In this document: positions 7,199 to 14,470 of the stretch, piece after piece
How positions within the stretch are numbered: the first letter of the stretch is position 1
Layout of the letters: each line of letters opens with the position of its first letter
Translations under genes and position numbers: made by a program
Assembly (NCBI GenBank): GCA_001872545.1
Contig: MNWN01000003.1
Coordinates: 1 to 46,615, forward strand
DNA from: Parcubacteria group bacterium CG1_02_58_44
Lineage (GTDB): Bacteria; Patescibacteriota; Patescibacteriia; SG8-24
Direction: 5' to 3'
DNA: 46,615 nt
The notes under the pieces: generated by a model
The model's database searches: none
Told to the model about the DNA's origin: nothing
The model's input: the letters and a program-made list of their open reading frames with translations, nothing else

Positions 7199-8575
7199 AT
7201 GAAATCACTGCTTAAAAAGCTTCTTCCGGCCGCTTTTTTTCGTGCATATCATCGACTGCTGTCCTGGCTGGCGTCGGTCTGTTTCGGTCATCCGTCGGAG
7301 CGGATGGTCGTCATCGGCATCACCGGAACCAACGGCAAGTCGACGGTCGCGAACATGATCGCCTGGCTGTTCGAGCGGTCCGGCCGGAAGGTCGGAATGA
7401 CTACGACCGCCAATTTTAAGGTTGCCGACCGCGAATGGCTGAACGACACCAAGATGACCATGCTCGGCCGGTTTCGTCTGCAGTCCCTTCTGCGTCAGAT
7501 GGTGGCAGCTGACTGCTCGTTGGCGGCAGTCGAGACCTCTTCCGAAGGCATCAGGCAGTACCGACATTCCGGCATAAACTACGACACGGCGGTGTTCACC
7601 AACCTCACGCCCGAGCATATCGAGTCGCACGGCGGGTTCGACAACTATCGGCGGGCCAAGGGCCGGCTTTTCGCCAAGCTGTCGCATGACCGTCACAAGA
7701 GGTTGGAGGGAAGGACTGTCCCCAAGACCAGCGTCGTCAATCTGGGGGACGAGCATGCCGACTTTTTTTTGGGGTTTTCCGCCGACCGTAAGATAGGTTT
7801 CTTCGTGCCGCGAACTGCAGGCGATCGCCCGCCGGAGCGGTCCGACGTAGAGACGGTCCGTACAGAGGACCTGTCAGTCGGTGCCGATGGGTCGTCGTTC
7901 AGGGTTTGCGGCGTTCCGTTCGGTCTGACGATGCCCGGCCGGTTCAATGTCGAGAACGCCATGGCTGCCGTCTGTGTCGGCCTGGCCCATGGCCTGGACT
8001 TGGCCGCCATGTCCGAGTCGTTGCGCATCATGCCGACAGTGCCGGGGAGGATCGAACGTATCGACGAGGGTCAGCCATTCGGCGTCATCGTCGACTATGC
8101 GCCCGAGCCGGAATCCTTCCGTAAGCTGTATGAGGTCGTGGACCTTCTGCCGAAGCGTCGGGTCATCCATGTCTTGGGTTCGACCGGCGGAGGACGTGAC
8201 ACGGACCGCCGTCCGGTACTCGGTCGTCTGGCGGCGGAAAAGGCACAGGTCGTCATCGTCACCAACGAGGATCCGTACGACGACGATCCGCCGACCATCG
8301 TCCGCGACGTGGCAGCCGGCGCCCGTGAGGCCGGTAAGCGCGACGGAGTGGACCTGTTCGAGATACTCGATCGTCGGGAGGCGATCGCCAAGGCGATCGG
8401 TCTGGCCGAAGATGGCGATCTGGTGCTCGTGACCGGCAAGGGCTGCGAGCAGGCCATGGTCGTGGCCGGCGGACGGAAGATTCCCTGGGACGATCGGACT
8501 GAGCTGCGGCGGGCCATCCGCGAACGCTATGGCAGTAAGGCGCGGGAAACTAACGACAGCACCTATGGATTTTGA
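7199..8575 (+). CDS. murE: MurE-like Mur ligase (UDP-MurNAc-tripeptide synthetase family)
   Basis: 458 residues. GITGTNGKSTVANMI (residues about 40-54) is the Mur-ligase P-loop; TSSEGIRQYRHSGI and FTNLTPEHIESHG follow as in MurE, with a K in NYRRAKGRLF as the likely carbamylated lysine. The C-terminal domain has PGRIERID, DYAPEPESF and TNEDPYDDDP, which replaces the DNPR(x)E motif of meso-diaminopimelate-specific MurE. The amino acid added therefore cannot be told from the sequence. The enzyme is somewhat shorter than canonical MurE and has an N-terminal extension with a hydrophobic stretch (LLSWLASVCF). It begins an overlapping four-gene run. Confidence 0.85.
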   Translation: MKSLLKKLLPAAFFRAYHRLLSWLASVCFGHPSERMVVIGITGTNGKSTVANMIAWLFERSGRKVGMTTTANFKVADREWLNDTKMTMLGRFRLQSLLRQMVAADCSLAAVETSSEGIRQYRHSGINYDTAVFTNLTPEHIESHGGFDNYRRAKGRLFAKLSHDRHKRLEGRTVPKTSVVNLGDEHADFFLGFSADRKIGFFVPRTAGDRPPERSDVETVRTEDLSVGADGSSFRVCGVPFGLTMPGRFNVENAMAAVCVGLAHGLDLAAMSESLRIMPTVPGRIERIDEGQPFGVIVDYAPEPESFRKLYEVVDLLPKRRVIHVLGSTGGGRDTDRRPVLGRLAAEKAQVVIVTNEDPYDDDPPTIVRDVAAGAREAGKRDGVDLFEILDRREAIAKAIGLAEDGDLVLVTGKGCEQAMVVAGGRKIPWDDRTELRRAIRERYGSKARETNDSTYGF

Positions 8576-9242
8576 GCGCATCGTCAGGCTGAAGGAGGGC
8601 GAGTCCATACTGCGGATAGTCCGTTCCTTCTGGTTGGTTCGGCTGCCGCAGGCGATCCTGGCCGGATTGCTGGTAATGGCACCGTTTTTTTTCATGATTC
8701 CGCTCTTCTCGCTTCGAACCTTCGGCTTGGCGGCGTTTCTGCTGTCCGTCCTGACGGGTATCGTATATGCCCTCAGGCTCTACATGGAGTGGAGCCGTAA
8801 CGCTTTCGTGGTCACGACCAGGAGGGTGATCGACGTGGACCAGCGCGGTTTCTTCCGGCGGACCGTCTCTGAGGCCCCGTACGAGAAGCTGCAGGATGTC
8901 TCGTTCACGGTGGCCGGAGTCTGGGGGACGGTCCTGCGCTATGGGACGGTCGTCGTGCAGACGGCCGGATCGCAGGTTGGTCTGGAGCTGCAGTACGTGC
9001 GTTGCCCCCAGGAGCTGCATTACCTGATCACCGAGACGGCCGCCTCCTGCCAGCCGGAAAATGCGGACGGATCGCACAGTCAGAGGGTGACTCATCTGCT
9101 CGACGCGGCCGCCGACCTGAATGACGCCGAGGCGCGGGCTTTCCTGGTCGCCCTGCAGGATGCGGTCAGTCATGGCGGGCAGGAGCATCGGCTTTCCGTA
9201 CGGCCGCTTGAAGAGATCATGACCGACAATGATGAAGGCTAA
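8565..9242 (+). CDS. Membrane protein with bacterial PH (bPH2) domain
   Basis: 225 residues. Two hydrophobic segments (about residues 30-50 and 53-75) are followed by the bPH2 pattern FVVTTRRVIDVDQRGFFRRTVSEAPYEKLQDV, with VSFTVAGVWGTVLRYGTVVVQTAG after it. These are the conserved strands of DUF304/YdbS-like proteins. The extreme C-terminus is a charged extension not found in the basic domain. ATG at 8565 overlaps the stop of the MurE-like gene by 11 bases; the longer in-frame extension to 8529 lacks support. It is probably translationally coupled to its neighbours. Function unknown. Confidence 0.8.
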   Translation: MDFERIVRLKEGESILRIVRSFWLVRLPQAILAGLLVMAPFFFMIPLFSLRTFGLAAFLLSVLTGIVYALRLYMEWSRNAFVVTTRRVIDVDQRGFFRRTVSEAPYEKLQDVSFTVAGVWGTVLRYGTVVVQTAGSQVGLELQYVRCPQELHYLITETAASCQPENADGSHSQRVTHLLDAAADLNDAEARAFLVALQDAVSHGGQEHRLSVRPLEEIMTDNDEG

Positions 9243-9687
9243 CGCAAAAATCACGGAGCGTCGGGGTATCGGACAGGCCCTGCGGCTGCGGCGCGTGCTG
9301 GCGCTGAATCTCGGCGTGCTGCTGCTGGTGGGCTGGGGATTCACCGGCGAGTTTTTGCGCGGACGGAGTATGGAGGAGGAAATCGGCCGTCTGGACGGGC
9401 AGGCCTCGGAGTTGGAGGACCGTAACGTCGAGCTGCGGCGGACGGCAGACCGACTGTCCGGTTCAGCCATGCTCGAGCGCGAGGCCCGCCTGAAGTTGAA
9501 CATGCGTCGTCCCGGCGAAAGCGTGGTCGTGGTCAAGTCCGAGGGTCCTAACGTACAGGGATACCTCTCGTCGGGCATTCCGGCGGCAGATTCCGGATCG
9601 GCCGGCGGTTCGTTTGCCGCGTTTCAAGTTTCCAATTATCATAAGTGGATAAGACATTTTTTTCCACATGATCAACCTTATGACTGA
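9229..9687 (+). CDS. FtsB/DivIC-like septum formation initiator
   Basis: 152 residues with the topology of FtsL/FtsB/DivIC: a basic cytoplasmic N-terminus, one membrane segment (VLALNLGVLLLVGWGF), a periplasmic coiled coil (residues about 45-75 with EEEIGRLDGQASELEDRN) and the short globular YAR/LNMRRPGE-type motif (EARLKLNMRRPGESVVVVK) typical of the DivIC family. It probably takes part in the divisome. The tail after residue 105 is low-complexity. It overlaps both neighbours (14 and 20 bases), which suggests translational coupling with the envelope genes. Confidence 0.8.
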   Translation: MMKANAKITERRGIGQALRLRRVLALNLGVLLLVGWGFTGEFLRGRSMEEEIGRLDGQASELEDRNVELRRTADRLSGSAMLEREARLKLNMRRPGESVVVVKSEGPNVQGYLSSGIPAADSGSAGGSFAAFQVSNYHKWIRHFFPHDQPYD

Positions 9688-10645
9688 GATAACGGAAAGG
9701 CCCGAGACCGAAGATACCCGTTCGGCTTCCAACGGCGCAATCAGGGGAATACTTTTGGGTTTGGGGGTGGCGGTCGTGCTGCTGCTGGTCGGTCTGGCTA
9801 TCCTGTTTACCGTCGGCATTTACCGTCTCGGCTGGGACGGTCCGATGGTCAAGAGCGTTCTGAAGGTAGTTCCATTTCCGGTGGCTATGGTCAACGGCGA
9901 GAGTCTGCGCTATTCCGAGCTCATCGAGGATACGGCGACTTTGCAGAGATTTTTCGATCAGCAGGTCAGCGACGGGGCCGACCCGTCGACCATCCCGAGC
10001 GACGAGGAGATCAGACAGAACGCCTTCGACCGTCTGGTCTATTCGACTGTCATGCGACAGGAGGCTAATCAGTACGACCTTGAGGTGACGAAGGAGGATA
10101 TAGAGTCCGAGTACGGACAGCTCGTCACTCAGATGGGCGGCGAGGACCAGGTCAAGGAAGAGCTTATCCAGCTTTACGGTTGGACTCCGGAGAAGTTCAA
10201 GGTCAAGATCCTGGTTCCGTACCTGCTGCAAAAGAAGTTGGGTCAGACAGTGCAGGCCGGTTCTGATGAGGCGATCGAACAGCGGAAAAAGGCGGAGGAC
10301 GTACTGGCCCAGCTGCGTGACGGCGCAGATTTCGGCGAGTTGGCCAAACAGTACAGTGACGATACGGCCTCGGGAGCCAACGGCGGCGACTTGGGCTGGT
10401 TTTCCCGCGGCATGATGGTCGGTCCGTTCGAGGATGCGGCCTTCTCGCTTGAGCCGGGGGTAGTGAGCGATTTGGTCGAGACGGATTTTGGACTGCATAT
10501 CATCATAGTCGACGACGTAAAGGAGGAGGACGGCGTGCGTACCGAGGTCAAGGCCAGACACATCCTGTTCTCTTCCCCTGACGTCAGCGAGTACATTCAG
10601 AAGAAAGTCGACGAGGCTAGGGTCAAGAAGTATATCGAAATCTAG
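9668..10645 (+). CDS. Parvulin-type peptidyl-prolyl isomerase (PrsA/SurA-like foldase), membrane-anchored
   Basis: 325 residues. One membrane segment at about residues 30-52 anchors the protein; residues 75-200 resemble the SurA/PrsA N-terminal helical chaperone domain (NAFDRLVYSTVMRQEA). Residues of about 205-290 are a PpiC rotamase domain: ADFGELAKQYSDDTASGANGG, DLGWFSRGMMVGPFEDAAF and TDFGLHIIIVDDV. The second half ends with another ARHILFSS motif, the usual first strand of a rotamase domain, without its continuation, so the C-terminus may be a truncated second domain. It likely folds exported proteins. A terminator follows. Confidence 0.9.
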   Translation: MINLMTEITERPETEDTRSASNGAIRGILLGLGVAVVLLLVGLAILFTVGIYRLGWDGPMVKSVLKVVPFPVAMVNGESLRYSELIEDTATLQRFFDQQVSDGADPSTIPSDEEIRQNAFDRLVYSTVMRQEANQYDLEVTKEDIESEYGQLVTQMGGEDQVKEELIQLYGWTPEKFKVKILVPYLLQKKLGQTVQAGSDEAIEQRKKAEDVLAQLRDGADFGELAKQYSDDTASGANGGDLGWFSRGMMVGPFEDAAFSLEPGVVSDLVETDFGLHIIIVDDVKEEDGVRTEVKARHILFSSPDVSEYIQKKVDEARVKKYIEI

Positions 10646-10676
10646 CCGGATTTCGTTGACCGTCTTCGATTGTATA

Positions 10677-10707
10677 AAAAGCGGTCACTGTCATGGTGAC
10701 CGCTTTT
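10677..10707 (+). terminator. Bidirectional terminator after the envelope gene run
   Basis: AAAAGCGGTCAC and GTGACCGCTTTT form a perfect 12-bp inverted repeat around a 7-base loop, with T-runs usable in both directions. Confidence 0.85.
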
Positions 10708-10766
10708 GATTGCGAAGCTACACTTGATCGGTAAAGAAACCACGGGCGTAAGCCAGGGGAGTGTCA

Positions 10767-10833
10767 TCGGCGGCTCCTTGTAACACAAAACTCCGCTTTG
10801 GGCGGAGTCTTGTCGTGGAGCCACCTCCGGGGA
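10767..10833 (-). repeat. Left 67-bp direct repeat with tRNA-Thr 3' fragment (attachment-site-like)
   Basis: Identical to 11896-11962. Bases 10816-10833 equal the 3' end of the tRNA-Thr gene (CCA end, discriminator and acceptor 3' strand), and the rest is its terminator hairpin and T-run. Downstream the two copies diverge at once. Confidence 0.8.
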
Positions 10834-10885
10834 ATCTCACTGCTCGCGACGCGATTTCGTCGGCCGACCAAATCGCTGCTGCGCT

Positions 10886-10909
10886 TCCGGGAACCTTCGG
10901 GTTCCCGGA
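10886..10909. repeat. Subterminal hairpin, left end of the mini-element
   Basis: TCCGGGAACC, loop TTCG, GGTTCCCGGA: a perfect 10-bp stem with a UUCG tetraloop and no T-run. Its core GGGAACC/GGTTCCC recurs at 11853-11876 near the other end. Confidence 0.6.
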
Positions 10910-11021
10910 CAAGCCCTCCTCCGCATCGTGGAGGACACCGGAACCGCTTTAGCCTTAAATGATGGTTCAGTGGCTATCCCGACGCTCACAGGGTCAGATT
11001 CGCTTTATCGGTAAAACAGAC

Positions 11022-11053
11022 AAAAATGCCCACCCCTTTCTGTTGAGGTGGGC
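11022..11053 (-). terminator. Minus-strand terminator for the mini-element genes
   Basis: Read on the minus strand, GCCCACC and GGTGGGC form a stem followed by ATTTTTG. It lies 29 bases past the stop of the 61-residue gene. Confidence 0.65.
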
Positions 11054-11081
11054 CAAGATCCGACCAACAGACACGGAAGGC

Positions 11082-11267
11082 TCAGAGACCGTAGTGCTCC
11101 GGCTCTCCGAACTTGTCGAACAGGTAGCGAAGCAGCGACTCGGGGGTCCGCATGGACCCGAGGGCTCTCTCCAGACTTTCCCCCACGGGAGCCGCCCCGC
11201 AAGGACCATACTTGGTCGGCTGGAAGGTCAGCCCCCAGTCGCTGGCGCGCAGGTCGCTGCTGCTCAT
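11082..11267 (-). CDS. Small protein of unknown function, mini-element gene 2
   Basis: 61 residues, beginning with ATG at 11267 behind a clear ribosome site (AGAGGA, 5-base spacing). It contains no recognisable domain, signal peptide or membrane segment; a helical stretch with SLLRYLFDKFGEPEHYGL ends the protein. It lies 54 bases after the other cargo gene, on the same strand, and before a terminator, so the two probably form one transcript. I do not recognise it. Confidence 0.55.
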   Translation of the reverse strand: MSSSDLRASDWGLTFQPTKYGPCGAAPVGESLERALGSMRTPESLLRYLFDKFGEPEHYGL

Positions 11268-11321
11268 GGCGTTCCTCTCAAGAATGAACCTGTCTTCGGG
11301 GCCGGACGCCTCGATGTTGAG

Positions 11322-11693
11322 TCAGAACCTCCACGAGATGTCGACTTCCGTATCGCCCACTCCGTAGGAGCCGCAAACAAAGCCGAAGAGCTTGAGGCAC
11401 CGCCAACTTGCGCGGGCGCTCGGGCCCCAGGCGTTTTTGTCCTTCTTGTCCTCCCCACAATCTCCGGCCACCGCCTCGAGATAGGCGACAAAACCTGGAT
11501 CAGCCAGAAGTCCGTCCAGGGAGGCCGAGGCACATCCCACCAGCTCCAGAAAGGGCTGAGTCAGCCTCAGTCGCAGCTCCTCCTGTTGTCGAACCTCCAG
11601 TTCCTCGCGTTCGAGCCGGGCCGCCCGTTCGGCCGCTGCCGCTTTCTCTTTCTCCTTTCTGACTGCTTCCCTTACTCTCCCAAAGACGCTCAT
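11322..11693 (-). CDS. Small coiled-coil protein of unknown function, mini-element gene 1
   Basis: 123 residues. ATG at 11693 follows GGGAGGAG at good spacing and lies 40 bases downstream of a promoter, so the longer extension to 11762, which would run over that promoter, is rejected. Residues 5-45 are an alanine, glutamate and arginine-rich coiled coil (REAVRKEKEKAAAAERAARL); the rest is a mixed region with scattered Cys (ELVGCASAS, SWRCLKLFGFVCGSYG). No domain is recognised. A plus-strand ORF over the same bases crosses the terminator and promoter and is judged a shadow. Confidence 0.6.
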   Translation of the reverse strand: MSVFGRVREAVRKEKEKAAAAERAARLEREELEVRQQEELRLRLTQPFLELVGCASASLDGLLADPGFVAYLEAVAGDCGEDKKDKNAWGPSARASWRCLKLFGFVCGSYGVGDTEVDISWRF

Positions 11694-11733
11694 GCTCTCC
11701 TCCCGCGTCCGGACAGAAACCGGACGTCGAGAC

Positions 11734-11762
11734 ACCTTAACACCGTCGTTCTTGGCTGTCAA
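11734..11762 (-). promoter_or_regulatory. Minus-strand promoter of the mini-element genes
   Basis: On the minus strand TTGACA (11762-11757), a 17-base spacer and TAAGGT (11739-11734) precede the gene start at 11693. Confidence 0.6.
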
Positions 11763-11810
11763 CGGACTTTGTAGAATGTTCCCAGTTCCAAGTCGCGTGT
11801 GGGGTCAACG

Positions 11811-11841
11811 AAAAAACGCCCATTTTAAGGGCATTTTTTTC
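11811..11841. terminator. Bidirectional terminator-like hairpin between tRNA-Thr and the mini-element genes
   Basis: GCCC/GGGC stem around ATTTTAA, flanked by A6 on the left and T7 on the right, so it could stop transcription from either side and insulate the element. Confidence 0.6.
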
Positions 11842-11852
11842 TTGGCTCCGCA

Positions 11853-11876
11853 GGTGGGAACCTCCCGGTTCCCACC
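11853..11876. repeat. Subterminal hairpin, right end of the mini-element
   Basis: GGTGGGAACC, loop TCCC, GGTTCCCACC: a perfect 10-bp stem without a T-run, 19 bases inside the right direct repeat. It shares the GGGAACC/GGTTCCC core with the left hairpin. Confidence 0.6.
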
Positions 11877-11895
11877 ACCTCCCCGTTCGATCTCC

Positions 11896-11962
11896 TCGGC
11901 GGCTCCTTGTAACACAAAACTCCGCTTTGGGCGGAGTCTTGTCGTGGAGCCACCTCCGGGGA
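11896..11962 (-). repeat. Right 67-bp direct repeat, overlapping intact tRNA-Thr
   Basis: Identical to 10767-10833. It includes the tRNA terminator (ACTCCGC/GCGGAGT, 11919-11937, with the T-run on the minus strand at 11918-11910) and the last 18 bases of tRNA-Thr. Confidence 0.8.
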
Positions 11963-12020
11963 TCGAACCCGGGACCTCTGCTTTACGAAAGCATTGCTCT
12001 GCCAGCTGAGCTAAGGTGGC
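11945..12020 (-). tRNA. tRNA-Thr (anticodon CGU)
   Basis: The 76-base minus-strand sequence folds as a complete cloverleaf: acceptor GCCACCU/AGGUGGC, D arm GCUC/GAGC, anticodon arm UGCU/AGCA with loop UUCGUAA, T arm CCGGG/CCCGG with loop UUCGAUC. The discriminator is U and CCA is encoded. Anticodon CGU reads ACG (Thr). Its 5' end is 3 bases from the stop of the mazG-like gene, so the two are co-transcribed and RNase P must cut right after the coding sequence. Confidence 0.95.
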
Positions 12021-12022
12021 AC

Positions 12023-12358
12023 TTATTTTTTCTCCCGTTTGTTTTGGCTGTCGATTCTTTTTTCGAGTTCGTCCATCGTTCGCAGGAACGAATATTCTAG
12101 ATCCACACCATACTTGTCGGCTAGGATCATGATCGACCAGAGACAATCGGACAGTTCGTGTTCGAACTTTTCGTCCATTTCCTCGATGTCCCTGATGCCC
12201 TCCTTGGCCATCACGAGCTTCATCAGGTCACCAACATCTCCGACAAAACCGATCGCTAGGTCTTTACCCGACCACTCATGACCGTACCGGATTTTTTCCA
12301 ACTTGGCGTACTTTCGGCGAACTTCCCGGGCCCTTTCTTTTAGATCTTTGATTTCCAT
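12023..12358 (-). CDS. MazG-like nucleotide pyrophosphohydrolase
   Basis: 111 residues from ATG at 12358 (another in-frame ATG lies at 12364). The helical pattern with KLEKIRYGHEWSGKDLAIGF, GDVGDLMKLVMAKEG and FEHELSDCLWSIMILADKYG fits a single MazG-type all-alpha NTP pyrophosphatase domain; the E..E..ELSD acidic residues would bind Mg2+. Such enzymes hydrolyse non-canonical or excess (d)NTPs. The gene fills the gap between tRNA-Gly (12374) and tRNA-Thr (12020) almost exactly and has no promoter of its own visible, so it should be on the same precursor as both tRNAs. Confidence 0.8.
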   Translation of the reverse strand: MEIKDLKERAREVRRKYAKLEKIRYGHEWSGKDLAIGFVGDVGDLMKLVMAKEGIRDIEEMDEKFEHELSDCLWSIMILADKYGVDLEYSFLRTMDELEKRIDSQNKREKK

Positions 12359-12373
12359 ATGCATAAGTCTCCG

Positions 12374-12447
12374 TGGAGCGGGGTACGGGAATCGAACCCG
12401 CGTTGCCTGCTTGGGAAGCAGGTGTTCTGCCATTGAACTAACCCCGC
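12374..12447 (-). tRNA. tRNA-Gly (anticodon CCC)
   Basis: 74 bases on the minus strand: acceptor GCGGGGU/ACCCCGC, anticodon stem CCUGC/GCAGG with loop UUCCCAA, T arm GCGGG/CCCGU with loop UUCGAUU, U discriminator, CCA encoded. The anticodon CCC reads GGG. A 63-base segment covering its 5' half and leader is repeated upstream at 12635-12697. Confidence 0.95.
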
Positions 12448-12471
12448 AGCTGTTCGACGGCTTTGTCGCCT

Positions 12472-12492
12472 AGCCGCACCGAATGTGCGGCT
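12472..12492. other. Hairpin in the spacer between truncated and intact tRNA-Gly
   Basis: AGCCGCAC and GTGCGGCT pair perfectly (8 bp) around a 5-base loop. The spacer 12461-12634 holds no gene; a further weaker CCGGG/CCCGG pair lies next to this hairpin. Confidence 0.5.
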
Positions 12493-12617
12493 TCGTTGCC
12501 CGGGTTGGCGCCCGGTCCTGCACTAGTTCGGACCGTTCGGCGCTCGCGTGTTCGCATCTGGACGGACACTCACCGCTCGCTGCCAACCCTTCTCCTTCCC
12601 TTCGGTTTTTTGGATAA

Positions 12618-12684
12618 GCGGTAGGGCAGTCGAACCGCGTTGCCTGCTTGGGAAGCAGGTGTTCTGCCATTGAACTAACCCCGC
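12618..12684 (-). pseudogene. Truncated tRNA-Gly copy
   Basis: From its 5' end at 12684 through the anticodon arm this copy is identical to tRNA-Gly(CCC), including 13 bases of leader (12685-12697). At the T arm one C is missing and the sequence then diverges, so the T stem and the acceptor 3' strand cannot pair properly. It lies between the minus-strand promoter and the intact tRNA, so it would be transcribed as part of the leader. Confidence 0.75.
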
Positions 12685-12776
12685 AGCTGTTCGACGGTTT
12701 TTCGTTCAGTCGTCAGCCTTGTCGGCCAGCAAATGCCTGATGCGCAGCTTCTTCACCTGTACCCGCAACGTCACGT

Positions 12777-12804
12777 ATTATATACTTATCTTGATGCTTT
12801 GCAA
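12777..12804 (-). promoter_or_regulatory. Minus-strand promoter of the tRNA-Gly/mazG/tRNA-Thr unit
   Basis: On the minus strand TTGCAA (12804-12799), 16 bases, TATAAT (12782-12777). A perfect consensus -10 suits a stable-RNA operon. Confidence 0.7.
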
Positions 12805-12874
12805 GTCTGGAGTCGGGTCCGGTTTTGGGACCGATTTTGAAGTCCGTTTCCGGCTTACATAATCGATTCGGAGG

Positions 12875-13555
12875 ATGATTCGCCTGAAGAACGTGTCGAA
12901 AACCTATCCGGGGAATATCGTCGGCCTGCAGAACGTTAATCTGCACATCAGGCCAGGCGAATTCGTTTCTGTCGTCGGGCAGAGCGGTACCGGAAAGACC
13001 ACATTGGTCAAGCTCCTCATTTCCGAGGAGCGTCCGACCAGCGGCCAGATCGTGATCGGAGGCTGGGACATCTCGTCGGTCAGGTCCTCGGAGGTTCCGC
13101 TGCTGCGTCGTCAGATCGGCGTCGTCTTTCAGGACTTCAAGCTGCTGCCCAAGAAGACCGTCTACGAGAACGTGGCTTTTGCGCTGGAGGTGGCGGGAGT
13201 CCGGTCCAGCCGCATCAGGGCCATCGTACCGCAGGCGCTCAAGATCGTCGGTTTGACCGACAAGGCCGACCGGTTTCCGAGACAGGTTTCCGGCGGCGAA
13301 CAGCAGCGCGTCGTCATCGCCCGTTCTCTGGTGCACCGTCCCAAGATCATCGTGGCAGATGAGCCGACCGGCAACCTAGATTCGATCAACACTTGGGAGA
13401 TCATCGACCTGCTGCGTCGCATCAACGGGTTCGGGACGACGGTCATGCTGGTCACCCATAACCGTGAGGTGGTCAATTCGCTGCAGCGACGGGTCATAAC
13501 CATCGATCGGGGGCTGGTAGTCTCCGACGTCGAGGAAGGCAAGTACGTCCTATGA
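12875..13555 (+). CDS. ftsE: Cell division ATP-binding protein FtsE
   Basis: 226 residues forming one ABC ATPase domain: Walker [10 protein letters not shown] (residues about 35-43), Q-loop [16 protein letters not shown] (FtsE-typical), signature VSGGEQQR and Walker [13 protein letters not shown] with H-loop VTHNRE. With FtsX it forms a membrane complex that controls periplasmic cell-wall hydrolases at the septum. The gene overlaps ftsX by 4 bases (ATGA). ATG at 12875 lies directly after CGGAGG, too close for normal pairing; a CATAAT 11 bases upstream could give a very short or leaderless transcript. Confidence 0.93.
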   Translation: MIRLKNVSKTYPGNIVGLQNVNLHIRPGEFVSVVGQSGTGKTTLVKLLISEERPTSGQIVIGGWDISSVRSSEVPLLRRQIGVVFQDFKLLPKKTVYENVAFALEVAGVRSSRIRAIVPQALKIVGLTDKADRFPRQVSGGEQQRVVIARSLVHRPKIIVADEPTGNLDSINTWEIIDLLRRINGFGTTVMLVTHNREVVNSLQRRVITIDRGLVVSDVEEGKYVL

Positions 13556-14469
13556 AGCTTTCGTTCCCGATGAGGATCGTGAGGTTCGGTGTCCAGGATT
13601 TCTTCCGCAATTTTTGGCTGTCCGCGGCGACGGTCAGTGTGCTGACACTGACCGTCATATCCATCAATGCCCTGGTCCTGATGAACGTCCTCGGAAAGAT
13701 CGCAGTCACGGTCGTCGAGTCCAAGATCGACGCGAGCGTTCATTTCCGTCAGGACGTCGACGAGAGCCGGGTGAAGACGGTTCGGGTCGCCCTGTTGAGC
13801 CTGCCGGAAGTGAAGGAAGTCGAGTACGTCCCTCCGGAGGAGGCACTGCAGCGGTTCCGTAACGCCAACGGTGAGGGGTCCGAGCTGGTCGAGTCACTCG
13901 AGGAGATTGAGGGCAACCCGTTCGGTGCCACGTTGGTCATCCGGGCACACGACACTTCCGGCTACGCTGCAGTCATGCATACCCTGAACCAGCCGCTGTT
14001 CGCCGGCCTGATCGAGGAAAAGGACTTCTCCGACTACGATGCTATGGTCTCACGTCTCAATGCCATCACCGGAAAGTTGGAGGTGTTCCTGCTGGCTGTC
14101 ACTTGCGCATTCGGTGCGATCGCCCTGATGATCGTGATGAATGCGGTTCGCGTCTCGGTCTACACCCATCGGGAGGAAATATCCATCATGCGGCTGGTCG
14201 GTGCGTCCAATTGGTTCATACGCGGTCCGTTCTATGTAGAGGCGTTTATCTGGACCCTACTGTCGGTCGGGATGACCGTTCTGATTCTCTTTCCGTCGTT
14301 GGCGTTCGCTCAGCCGTTTCTTCAGCGGTTCTTCGGCTCCGGTTCGGTCGATCTGGTCTCTTTCTATGCCGTCAACCTGCTGCCGCTCGTCGGACTGCAG
14401 GCGGCCGGGGTCGCGTTCATGACGCTCGTGACCACTAAGCTGGCCACGGCCAGGTACCTGCGTGTCTAG
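13552..14469 (+). CDS. ftsX: Cell division protein FtsX
   Basis: 305 residues with FtsX topology: a first membrane segment (residues about 20-45), a large external domain (residues 60-160, containing [17 protein letters not shown] and NPFGATLVI, the FtsX extracellular domain signatures), then three membrane segments near residues 175-205, 225-250 and 275-300. [16 protein letters not shown] is the conserved cytoplasmic coupling region that contacts FtsE. Translationally coupled to ftsE. It should link ATP hydrolysis to an external peptidoglycan hydrolase, which is not encoded nearby. Confidence 0.93.
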   Translation: MKLSFPMRIVRFGVQDFFRNFWLSAATVSVLTLTVISINALVLMNVLGKIAVTVVESKIDASVHFRQDVDESRVKTVRVALLSLPEVKEVEYVPPEEALQRFRNANGEGSELVESLEEIEGNPFGATLVIRAHDTSGYAAVMHTLNQPLFAGLIEEKDFSDYDAMVSRLNAITGKLEVFLLAVTCAFGAIALMIVMNAVRVSVYTHREEISIMRLVGASNWFIRGPFYVEAFIWTLLSVGMTVLILFPSLAFAQPFLQRFFGSGSVDLVSFYAVNLLPLVGLQAAGVAFMTLVTTKLATARYLRV

Positions 14470-14470
14470 T

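Larger units (their letters stand above)
10767..11962. mobile_element. Candidate tRNA-Thr-associated integrative mini-element
   Basis: A 67-bp perfect direct repeat (10767-10833 and 11896-11962) brackets 1,062 bp. The repeat holds the last 18 bases of the tRNA-Thr gene plus its terminator. The intact tRNA is at the right end and only its 3' fragment is at the left, the classical outcome of site-specific integration at a tRNA 3' end. The interior carries two minus-strand small genes with their own promoter and terminator, and a subterminal GGGAACC/GGTTCCC hairpin near each end. No integrase is encoded, so any mobility would need one supplied in trans. A simple tandem duplication is the alternative. 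Confidence 0.55.

Noticed and set aside
10959-11774. 271-codon plus-strand frame across the mini-element
   Set aside because: It crosses a minus-strand terminator and promoter and has no ribosome site; the minus-strand genes have clear SD sequences.
12618-12697. Second functional tRNA-Gly
   Set aside because: The 5' half is perfect, but a base is missing in the T arm and the acceptor 3' strand does not pair with the 5' strand.
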